From positions 1 to 15,190 of the forward strand of contig JAIRPU010000040.1 of NCBI GenBank assembly GCA_031256815.1: a DNA stretch of 15,190 nucleotides, in the 5' to 3' direction. The DNA is from Spirochaetaceae bacterium (GTDB taxonomy: Bacteria; Spirochaetota; Spirochaetia; Treponematales; Breznakiellaceae). The notes under the pieces were generated by a model. The model saw only the letters and a program-made list of their open reading frames with translations, was not told the origin of the DNA and did no database searches. Position numbers and translations under genes: made by a program. Positions 6,713 through 12,520 of this stretch are shown piece after piece; position 1 is the first letter of the stretch, and each line of letters opens with the position of its first letter.

Positions 6713-7138
6713 TTAAAATATTTCGAGTTCCTCTTTGGAATCTCCATTTTCGTCTTCCTCTATATCAGGATTATAAGGTTTTTCTTTAAGAACAAAACCT
6801 TCTTCAATGACTGCTTCAGATGATTTTTTTGACGCGGCGCTTTCGTTATTTTTTGAATCGCGCTTTACTGTTACGGATTCGGATTTGGATTTAGAGTCAT
6901 CGGAACGTATATCGTCTTCAAATTTGTTAAGTCTATCCAATGCCGAAACGATTCCGTCTTCGATTTTTGCCTGGTCTTCTTTAAAACGCTGAATCAGAAC
7001 CTCCAGCTCGTCTATGCGCTTTTGGCAGGATTCAAGTTTGCTTTTAAGCAGGGAATTCTCTTCAGTAACATGGTCAACAAATTCGATTGTCTTAATAACA
7101 CGCGACTCTAAAAGTTTTACTTGTTCTATAGTTACCAT
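6713..7138 (-). CDS. Coiled-coil protein, possibly ZapB-like, with acidic tail
   Basis: I do not recognise this 141-residue protein as a named family with certainty. Residues 1-75 form a strong predicted coiled coil (repeating Leu/Ile with Glu/Lys, for example in LLKSKLESCQKRIDELEVLI). Residues 76-141 are low complexity, rich in Ser, Lys, Glu and Asp, and probably disordered, ending EELEIF. There is no signal peptide or membrane segment. It starts immediately after the rplT stop (TAA-ATG) with a good ribosome site GGAGG at the rplT end, so it is co-transcribed with ribosomal genes, and zapA follows. A short coiled coil beside zapA suggests a ZapB-like division role; this is context inference. 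Confidence 0.7.
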   Translation of the reverse strand: MVTIEQVKLLESRVIKTIEFVDHVTEENSLLKSKLESCQKRIDELEVLIQRFKEDQAKIEDGIVSALDRLNKFEDDIRSDDSKSKSESVTVKRDSKNNESAASKKSSEAVIEEGFVLKEKPYNPDIEEDENGDSKEELEIF

Positions 7139-7498
7139 TTACGCCTCCAATGCCGATTTTGCGCGCTCCGCAACCGCCTCGAATGCTTTGGCGTCCTCAA
7201 TCGCGAGTTTTGCCAGCACTTTGCGGTTTATAAATATTCCAGCTTTAGAAAGTCCTGATATAAAACGGGAGTAGGAAAGTCCAAAGGGGCGGCAGGCCGC
7301 GCCAATGCGTATAATCCAAATACGGCGGAAATCCGCTTTTCGGTCGCGCCTGTCGCGGTAAGCATAAGATAACGACTTTGCAACAGCATCTTTTGCCGTT
7401 TTAAAGTTTGAATGGCGGCGGCCGCGAAAGCCTTTGGCCAGTTTTAGAATTTTTTTACGGTGATATTTTCGTTTTGATCCGTCTATTGCTCTTGACAT
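7139..7498 (-). CDS. rplT: 50S ribosomal protein L20
   Basis: The 119-residue basic protein is full length for L20, which binds 23S rRNA early in 50S assembly. It begins MSRAIDGSKRKYHRKKILKLAKGF (shown in part: RKKILKLAKGFRGRRHSNF) and contains RDRRDRKADFRRIWI, both family-typical. A ribosome site AAGGAGT lies five bases before the ATG. It sits 12 bases after rpmI in the conserved infC-rpmI-rplT order. In several bacteria L20 represses this operon by binding its mRNA; whether that happens here is not shown. Confidence 0.97.
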   Translation of the reverse strand: MSRAIDGSKRKYHRKKILKLAKGFRGRRHSNFKTAKDAVAKSLSYAYRDRRDRKADFRRIWIIRIGAACRPFGLSYSRFISGLSKAGIFINRKVLAKLAIEDAKAFEAVAERAKSALEA

Positions 7499-7510
7499 TT
7501 TTTACTCCTT

Positions 7511-7711
7511 TTATCCATAAGGCAAAAGTTTTTTACGTACCACCGGTACGTTTTCGCTTGCCAAAATACCGGCGTGGCGGAGATTCCGCTTACGCTTCGT
7601 TGACTTCTTGGTTAATATATGGCGCAGGTTTTGTTTTTTATACTTAACCTTGCCAGTACCTGTAAAAGAAAAGCGCTTGGCGGCGCTTTTTCTCGTCTTC
7701 ATTTTAGGCAT
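7511..7711 (-). CDS. rpmI: 50S ribosomal protein L35
   Basis: The 66-residue very basic protein matches L35 in length and sequence: MPKMKTRKSAAKRF at the start and LRHILTKKSTKRKRNLR in the middle. It is a structural protein of the 50S subunit. A ribosome site GGAG lies six bases before the ATG. It is the middle gene of infC-rpmI-rplT, and the 63-base gap to infC holds a palindrome and a small hairpin. Confidence 0.97.
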   Translation of the reverse strand: MPKMKTRKSAAKRFSFTGTGKVKYKKQNLRHILTKKSTKRKRNLRHAGILASENVPVVRKKLLPYG

Positions 7712-7740
7712 CCTGTACTCCTATAAAATTAACAGTAATA

Positions 7741-7771
7741 TTAAAGCGCTTTAAATTACCGGAACAATGTC
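7741..7771 (-). promoter_or_regulatory. Palindrome and hairpin in the infC-rpmI gap
   Basis: TTAAAGCGCTTTAA (7741-7754) is a perfect 14-base palindrome. Directly upstream on the - strand, CGGGAC and GTTCCG form a six-pair stem (one G-U pair) around ATT, at about 7757-7771. The pair precedes the rpmI ribosome site. It could be a translational operator for L20, as known in other bacteria at this position, but the site has not been matched to a known L20 target. Confidence 0.35.
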
Positions 7772-7774
7772 CCG

Positions 7775-8320
7775 TTAGTTTATAAGCGCCTCCTTTGGCT
7801 GCTCTTTCTGATTTTTTTTAGGGCTTAACATCATAGACATAAACTTGCCTTCCATAAGTGCAGGTTTGTCGATGATATACTCTCCTTCCAGCCGTTCAAG
7901 CACGTTGTCAAGCACTACTTTGCCAAGTTCTGTATGAGCGAGTTCACGCCCTCTAAAACGAATGGTAACTTTAACCTTATTACCTTCCGACAGAAATTCC
8001 CTGACGTGCTTGGATTTAAAATCAAGATCGTGGTCATCAATTTTAGGCTGCATACGAATTTCTTTAAGTTTGAGCTGTTTTTGTTTTTTCTTTGCTTCGC
8101 GGTTCTTTTTTTCGTTTTCGAACTTAAATTTTCCGTAATTCATAATCTTGACAACTGGAGGCTGCGCCTGAGGCGCAACTTCCACTAAATCAAGCCCTTG
8201 CTCACGGGCAAGCACAAGCGCTTCCAATGTTGGAAGCACCATTTGTTCACCCGATTCCTTTATTAAACGAACTTCACGCACCCGAATATGCTCATTTGTC
8301 CGTAAATCTCTATCCGCCAA
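7775..8320 (-). CDS. infC: Translation initiation factor IF-3
   Basis: The 181-residue product has the two IF-3 domains: N-terminal about 5-75 (RTNEHIRVREVRLI, NYGKFKFENEKK at the linker) and C-terminal about 85-170 (KLKEIRMQPKIDDHDL, KVTIRFRGRE). IF-3 binds the 30S subunit, prevents premature joining of 50S and checks the start codon. The start is TTG, chosen because AGGAGG lies four bases before it and the family N-terminus begins there; no ATG fits. A non-ATG start for infC is common and underlies IF-3 self-control in E. coli, where the codon is AUU. It leads the infC-rpmI-rplT operon. Confidence 0.95.
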   Translation of the reverse strand: MADRDLRTNEHIRVREVRLIKESGEQMVLPTLEALVLAREQGLDLVEVAPQAQPPVVKIMNYGKFKFENEKKNREAKKKQKQLKLKEIRMQPKIDDHDLDFKSKHVREFLSEGNKVKVTIRFRGRELAHTELGKVVLDNVLERLEGEYIIDKPALMEGKFMSMMLSPKKNQKEQPKEALIN

Positions 8321-8356
8321 CGTGCCTCCTAAGCCAGTCTAGCTCCTGTAATCCCA

Positions 8357-8385
8357 TTCCTATCAAATTATCTGTTTTTTGTCAA
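8357..8385 (-). promoter_or_regulatory. Probable promoter of the infC operon
   Basis: On the - strand a perfect -35 box TTGACA (8380-8385) is followed after 17 bases by TAGGAA (8357-8362), a poor -10. The resulting leader is about 30 bases and contains the infC ribosome site. Two copies of AGCGCCGCT lie just upstream (8387-8395 and 8413-8421). Confidence 0.45.
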
Positions 8386-8386
8386 T

Positions 8387-8421
8387 AGCGCCGCTTTTTA
8401 ACTCCTTAACAAAGCGCCGCT
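8387..8421. repeat. Direct repeat AGCGCCGCT upstream of infC
   Basis: The nine-base word occurs at 8387-8395 and 8413-8421, 26 bases apart, in the divergent region between infC and the ABC ATPase gene. The first copy abuts the infC -35 box. It may be a paired regulator site, or chance in a G+C-rich patch. Confidence 0.5.
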
Positions 8422-8488
8422 AAATACGAAATGGTAATTTTATAATGACGCAATATTCATCCGGTGTCAAGAAGCGTTTTGCGCAGGC

Positions 8489-8517
8489 TTAACCCGCGTG
8501 TTGTTTCCGGTTATAAT
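8489..8517 (+). promoter_or_regulatory. Promoter for the ABC ATPase gene, predicted leaderless
   Basis: TTAACC (8489-8494) and a perfect TATAAT (8512-8517) are 17 bases apart. The ATG at 8524 begins six bases after the -10 box, exactly where transcription should start. A second perfect TATAAT at 8441-8446 lacks a clear -35 box. Confidence 0.5.
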
Positions 8518-8523
8518 CGCAAT

Positions 8524-9291
8524 ATGCTTTTGGTAAAAAATCTTTCGGCCGGCTACGGCGGCGCGGATGTTATCAGAGATATTAACCTTAGTGTTTCGCA
8601 TGGCGAATTGCTCTGTATTGTCGGGCCAAATGGCTGCGGCAAGAGTACGCTTTTAAAAACACTGTTAAAACTTTTGCCTTTTCGCGGTGATGTTTTTATC
8701 GAAGGGCTTGCGCTCCCCGCATTGAGCCGTAAGGCGCTGGCTAAAAAAGCGGCGTTTCTTGGGCAATCACAGGAGCTTTATTTTCCATATTCGGTACGCA
8801 CTACAGTTTCGCTTGGACGCTATGCTTTTGCAAACGGAATATTTCATTCGTTATCCAAAACAGACGAAGAAATTATAAACTCCGTTATTGAACAACTTGG
8901 ACTTGGCGGGTTTGAAAACCGCTCCATAGCGGAACTCTCAGGCGGGCAGCTTCAAAGAGTTTTTCTGGCGCGCGCGCTGGCTCAAACACCGCGTTTAATT
9001 TTACTTGACGAACCTACAAATCATCTTGACTTAAAATACCAGCTTGAACTTTTGTGTTTTTTAAAACAATGGGTGCGCGAAAACAAAACAACCGCTTTGG
9101 TTGTACTGCATGATTTAAATCTTGTACAAAACTTTGCCGATACCGCGCTTGTTATGCGTTCCGGACTTATTGCCGCGCATGGAAAACCGCATGATGTTTT
9201 AAGCGAATCTGTGCTGCGGGATGTTTACGAAACTGATGTTCACCGTTTTATGCTGGATTCTCTTTCTCACTGGCAAAATACAGGAGCTTAA
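8524..9291 (+). CDS. ABC transporter ATPase, FecE/BtuD-like
   Basis: The 255-residue protein is a complete ABC ATPase: Walker A GPNGCGKST (34-42), Q-loop near Gln81/Gln83, signature LSGGQ (138-142), Walker B LILLDEP (158-164), D-loop NHLD and switch His196. The closest subfamily is the one driving import of iron-siderophore, heme or cobalamin (FecE/FhuC/BtuD), judged from its overall pattern. An open frame extends to a GTG at 8464, but the ATG at 8524 is preferred because the family domain starts there. There is no permease or binding-protein gene beside it; ruvC follows after two bases. It is either a detached subunit of a transporter encoded elsewhere or a stand-alone ATPase. Confidence 0.85.
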   Translation: MLLVKNLSAGYGGADVIRDINLSVSHGELLCIVGPNGCGKSTLLKTLLKLLPFRGDVFIEGLALPALSRKALAKKAAFLGQSQELYFPYSVRTTVSLGRYAFANGIFHSLSKTDEEIINSVIEQLGLGGFENRSIAELSGGQLQRVFLARALAQTPRLILLDEPTNHLDLKYQLELLCFLKQWVRENKTTALVVLHDLNLVQNFADTALVMRSGLIAAHGKPHDVLSESVLRDVYETDVHRFMLDSLSHWQNTGA

Positions 9292-9293
9292 AG

Positions 9294-9779
9294 CTGAATA
9301 CAAATCGTATTATTGGCATAGACCCTGGTCTTGCAAAATCCGGCTGGGGGCTTGTAGAAAAAACCGGCGGCAGATTAAGGGTTTTGGAGTATGGCGTAAT
9401 TGTTACCGATGCCGGCATGGAACACGCCCGCCGCCTTTTGGTGGTTCATAATGAAATTTCAAAGGTATTAAATCATTGGCGTCCGCGCGCAGGCGCAATC
9501 GAAAAACTATACTTTGCAAAAAATTCAAAAACGGCAATGCCTGTTGGAGAAGCGCGCGGCGTTCTCTTTCTTGCGCTTGCCCAGGCGGAACTGCCTGTAT
9601 TTGAATACAGTCCAAATGAAATAAAAATGGCCATAACCGGAACGGGAAGCGCGGAAAAACACCAGGTTCAGGAGATGGTGCGTTTAATACTGGGATTGGA
9701 TTCGCCTCCGCGCCCTGACCATGCCGCAGATGCGCTTGGCGCGGCTATATGCTGCGCTCATAATTTGATCGCGTATTAA
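9294..9779 (+). CDS. ruvC: Holliday junction endonuclease RuvC (CTG start)
   Basis: RuvC cuts Holliday junctions made during recombinational repair, working with RuvAB. The 161-residue reading from CTG 9294 restores the essential N-terminus RIIGIDPGLAKSGWG. All four acidic/His metal-binding residues are present: Asp10, Glu70 in AIEKLYF, and His143/Asp146 in HAADALGAA, the His-x-x-Asp form also seen in the Thermus enzyme. AGGAG at 9282-9286 lies seven bases before the CTG. There is no in-frame ATG, GTG or TTG between the preceding stop (TGA at 9234) and the catalytic Asp; the first ATG, at 9384, would remove that Asp. It is coupled to the ABC ATPase gene. ruvA and ruvB are not in the window. 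Confidence 0.92.
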   Translation: MNTNRIIGIDPGLAKSGWGLVEKTGGRLRVLEYGVIVTDAGMEHARRLLVVHNEISKVLNHWRPRAGAIEKLYFAKNSKTAMPVGEARGVLFLALAQAELPVFEYSPNEIKMAITGTGSAEKHQVQEMVRLILGLDSPPRPDHAADALGAAICCAHNLIAY

Positions 9780-9781
9780 AG

Positions 9782-10078
9782 TTAGGCTGCAATATCCAGC
9801 AGAGCGCCTGCCGGCGCTTCCTCTTTTTTTTTATAAGGTATTTCTTTTTTTGTTTTTGGAAGTCCCTGCTGCGAAATTCTTTCTATTATGCTGTCAAGAA
9901 GTTTAAGTTTAGCTACGGCAACTCCGCTTACGCCTTCGGGCGCGGGTGTACCGGAGACATGTTTAAAATGAGCGTAAATATAACTTGCCGGCGGAACCGG
10001 CAGTGTGGTTCTGTTATTCATGTTTGCCTTTGCGCTAAAGCTCGCCTGCGCCAAAATTTGCGCGCTTAACTGTGACAT
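9782..10078 (-). CDS. Hypothetical protein, 98 residues
   Basis: I do not recognise a family. The gene looks real because it has a strong ribosome site (GGAGGGG five bases before the ATG), fills the gap between ruvC and lexA exactly, and ends two bases from the ruvC stop in convergent orientation. The protein has no signal peptide or membrane segment. Residues 1-25 are Ala/Ser/Gln rich, 30-60 contain SYIYAHFKHVSG and PAPEGVSG, a helix follows at about 55-72 (VAKLKLLDSIIERISQQG), and the tail is Lys/Glu rich, probably disordered. It is divergent from lexA. Confidence 0.65.
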   Translation of the reverse strand: MSQLSAQILAQASFSAKANMNNRTTLPVPPASYIYAHFKHVSGTPAPEGVSGVAVAKLKLLDSIIERISQQGLPKTKKEIPYKKKEEAPAGALLDIAA

Positions 10079-10177
10079 AAACCCCTCCGTTTACGAATAC
10101 ATATTATTTTATAGTAGCTGCACTTTGATTTTCGGATTTTGAAGTTACGCGCTTTAGTTATATTGCAATGCTTAATA

Positions 10178-10207
10178 TTGACAAAATTATCCGGCGTAAT
10201 GTATAAT
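10178..10207 (+). promoter_or_regulatory. lexA promoter
   Basis: A perfect TTGACA (10178-10183) and a perfect TATAAT (10202-10207) are separated by 18 bases. The ribosome site GGAGG at 10216-10220 precedes the ATG at 10225. A strong consensus promoter fits a self-repressed gene. Confidence 0.8.
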
Positions 10208-10210
10208 ACA
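10200..10210. promoter_or_regulatory. Candidate operator over the lexA -10 box
   Basis: TGTATAATACA is a dyad with five-base arms (TGTAT/ATACA) centred on the -10 box. LexA proteins usually repress their own gene from a dyad overlapping the promoter. The site does not match the E. coli (CTGT-N8-ACAG) or Bacillus-type SOS box, so it is only a candidate. ATTGCAAT (10162-10169) is a second perfect palindrome nearby. Confidence 0.3.
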
Positions 10211-10224
10211 AAAATGGAGGATGA

Positions 10225-10827
10225 ATGAAACTTTTAACTCCCAAACAGGAAAAGGTTCTTGCCTATATTGAATGTTATATAAACGAACATAAATTCCCGC
10301 CGACAATACGCGAGATTGCAGGTTCGTTTGATTTTTCTTCAAAAGCGGCGTATGACCATGTTAGCGCGCTAAAAAAAAAACATATTATAAAGATGTCCCG
10401 CGGTTCACGCACCATAGAAATAGTAAAAGACAAAGAACCAACCGATTTTATTGATGTTCCTGTTTTAGGCGAAGTTGCCGCCGGTAAGCATATTTTTCCT
10501 GAAAAAAACTTTACAGGTTCACTTAGAATACACGAGTCCATGTTAAAAAAAAATAATAAATATTTTGCGCTTAAAGTATGCGGCGATTCAATGGATGGCA
10601 TTGGCGTTTTGGACGGCGACATAGTGATTATAGAAAAACGCGAAACGGCGCGAAATGGCGATATTGTGGTTGTTGAGTTTGACGATGGCGGCCGCGCAAT
10701 TAAACGTTTTTACAAACAGTCGCACCGCATAAAACTGCAGTCAGAAAACCCGGCGTATCAGCCGATTTATTGTATGAATGTTTGTATTTTAGGCCGGCTT
10801 TCCGGCGTTTACCGTTCCTACAGCTAA
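10225..10827 (+). CDS. lexA: LexA repressor
   Basis: LexA represses DNA-damage genes and cleaves itself when RecA filaments form. The 200-residue protein has the winged helix DNA-binding domain (about 1-65, with TIREIAGSFDFSSKAAYDHV), the scissile Ala86-Gly87 in GEVAAGKH, and the catalytic pair Ser122 (GDSMDG) and Lys160 (AIKRF), so self-cleavage should be intact. Length matches the family. The recognition helix differs from E. coli LexA, so the operator is probably different. It has a strong promoter and a dyad over the -10 box, and holA follows after two bases. ruvC, a repair gene, is close by on the same strand. Confidence 0.93.
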   Translation: MKLLTPKQEKVLAYIECYINEHKFPPTIREIAGSFDFSSKAAYDHVSALKKKHIIKMSRGSRTIEIVKDKEPTDFIDVPVLGEVAAGKHIFPEKNFTGSLRIHESMLKKNNKYFALKVCGDSMDGIGVLDGDIVIIEKRETARNGDIVVVEFDDGGRAIKRFYKQSHRIKLQSENPAYQPIYCMNVCILGRLSGVYRSYS

Positions 10828-10829
10828 TA

Positions 10830-11816
10830 ATGTCAAAAGGCTTATGCTATTGTTTTTTGGGGCCTGAACTCGGTGAAAAAAAAGAGGCCATAGACGCGGT
10901 AAGAACCCGTTTAAAAAAAGAATACGGCGAAGCGCCGGAAGAAACTTCTTTTTATATAGGTGAATCTGATGTTTCGGAAGTTGTTTCATTCGCCCTTAAC
11001 GGTTCTTTGTTTTCGTCCTGCCGTATGATATTTGTAAAGAACGCGGAGCTTATTAAAAAAAAAGATGAAGTTGCTTCGCTTGCCGCTTATATAAAATCAC
11101 CTGGAGACGGAGACGCTGTTTTTTTTATTTCCGAACAAACAAAAATAGAAAATGCTCTGGAAAAATGTTTTACCGGCGAAAATAAAAAAATATTTTGGGA
11201 GCTGTTTGAAGAAAAAAAAACTCAATATTTAGAACGTTTTTTTAAACAAGCCGGCTGCGTAATAGAAAGTGAAGCGGTAAGTTTGATACTTGAATACATC
11301 GAAAATAATACAGATGCCCTAAGGCAGGAATGTTCAAAAATAGCGCTTTATGTTAAAAGCAAAGGCTCAAATACAATTAACACGCAGATAATTGAACAGC
11401 TGCTTGTTCACAGCAAACAGGAAACCGTATTTTCGCTTTTTTCCGCAATAGCCGGTGCGGATTTTGCGCGAAGCATAAGTGTTGCGCGCGCGCTGTTTGC
11501 TTCAAAGACAGAGCCTCAGATGATTTTTGGTTTTTTGGCGCCGGCTTTCCGCAAGCTGCGCGATTATTGCGAGCTTGCCGCCCGCGGAGCTGACAGCGAT
11601 TTTGAATTAAAAAAAATTGGGATTAGTACGCTTGGTAAAAAAGATTATTATGCGGCGCGCCGCGCCTATGGCGATGCTGCCGCCGATGCCATGCTTGCAA
11701 TTACCGCTGAATACGACATTGCCATACGCGCAAATTCACGGCAGCAAGAGCTTATAATGGATATGTATCTATACCAAATTTACAAACTTTATCTTAACCG
11801 TCACAGTAAAAAATGA
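10830..11816 (+). CDS. holA: DNA polymerase III delta subunit
   Basis: The 328-residue protein fits HolA (delta), the clamp-loader subunit that opens the beta sliding clamp. It has the divergent AAA+ layout: an N-terminal FLGPELGEKKEAI, the strand MIFVKNAELIKKK at about 65-77, FFISEQTK, and helical C-terminal domains with NNTDALRQECSKIALY, LFSAIAGADFARSI and FLAPAFRKLRDY. Typical length is about 330-345. An upstream in-frame ATG at 10770 lies inside lexA; the ATG at 10830, two bases after the lexA stop, is preferred. There is no clear ribosome site, so translation probably depends on lexA. Confidence 0.85.
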   Translation: MSKGLCYCFLGPELGEKKEAIDAVRTRLKKEYGEAPEETSFYIGESDVSEVVSFALNGSLFSSCRMIFVKNAELIKKKDEVASLAAYIKSPGDGDAVFFISEQTKIENALEKCFTGENKKIFWELFEEKKTQYLERFFKQAGCVIESEAVSLILEYIENNTDALRQECSKIALYVKSKGSNTINTQIIEQLLVHSKQETVFSLFSAIAGADFARSISVARALFASKTEPQMIFGFLAPAFRKLRDYCELAARGADSDFELKKIGISTLGKKDYYAARRAYGDAAADAMLAITAEYDIAIRANSRQQELIMDMYLYQIYKLYLNRHSKK

Positions 11817-12520
11817 TGCATAAACACATTTTTATTAAAAGATTTTTTTTTGTTATACCGGCCATGCTGATAATGTTTAACGCTGCGCCTCTGTTCAGCG
11901 GCGATTTCCCGGAGGAAAGCCTTAAAGAAGTGCTGCAAAACGATGATTTTGGCGCGCAAACAGAAAGCTGGGAACTTCATCTGCGGGACAAAGGCAATGA
12001 AGGAAAAAACGAAACCGGTAAACAGTGGATTGATTCTTTATTGCGTGAATTTTTAGCGCGTTTTTTGCGTATAGCCGCGGCGTTTTTGGTTGCGGCGCTG
12101 ATTATTTTTACGGTAATTTTTGCGCAAAAATTTAAGCCTGCGTTTTTTTCACGCTTAAAAAACAGCGGTTCAAAAACCGTTTTAATTAAGGACAGGACGG
12201 CGCCGCAGGATATTATTGCGCTTGCGCGCAGCGCGTTTTTGGAAGGCAGTCTCCGTGTTGCATGGACATTGCTGTTTGCCGCCTCGGTTGCCGCATTAAA
12301 AGAAAATGGCGTTAATATTTCAGAGGACGCTACAGAAACCGAAGCGCTGGATATTTTAAAAAAGATTTTACCGGAAATAGAAGCTTCTTTTTCTGTTTTG
12401 GTGGAGGCGCGCATAGCATTTGCATATATGCAGCACAAAAATACCTCGTTTAATTTTGAAGAAAGCGCCGCATTTTGCGAAAGTTTAATTGCGCGCAGCG
12501 CCGTGGGATCTGCGGCATGA
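11813..12520 (+). CDS. DUF4129-like membrane protein
   Basis: The 235-residue protein has an N-terminal signal peptide or anchor (about 1-29), a short, probably extracytoplasmic segment, one clear membrane helix at about 87-107 (FLRIAAAFLVAALIIFTVIF) and a helical C-terminal domain (about 128-235). That tail, with AFLEGSLRVAWTLLFAA, an E-T-E-A-L-D-I-L segment and a VEARIAFAYM stretch, resembles the DUF4129 domain. The assignment is supported mainly by the DUF4350-like gene downstream, since these two often occur together. Start choice is ATG 11813, overlapping the holA stop (ATGA), or the adjacent ATG 11816. Function is unknown. Confidence 0.6.
   Translation: MMHKHIFIKRFFFVIPAMLIMFNAAPLFSGDFPEESLKEVLQNDDFGAQTESWELHLRDKGNEGKNETGKQWIDSLLREFLARFLRIAAAFLVAALIIFTVIFAQKFKPAFFSRLKNSGSKTVLIKDRTAPQDIIALARSAFLEGSLRVAWTLLFAASVAALKENGVNISEDATETEALDILKKILPEIEASFSVLVEARIAFAYMQHKNTSFNFEESAAFCESLIARSAVGSAA

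Noticed and set aside
11977..12438. 153-codon ORF antisense to the DUF4129-like gene
   Set aside because: The + strand gene has chained ATGA overlaps with both neighbours and a sensible membrane layout; the antisense product has none.
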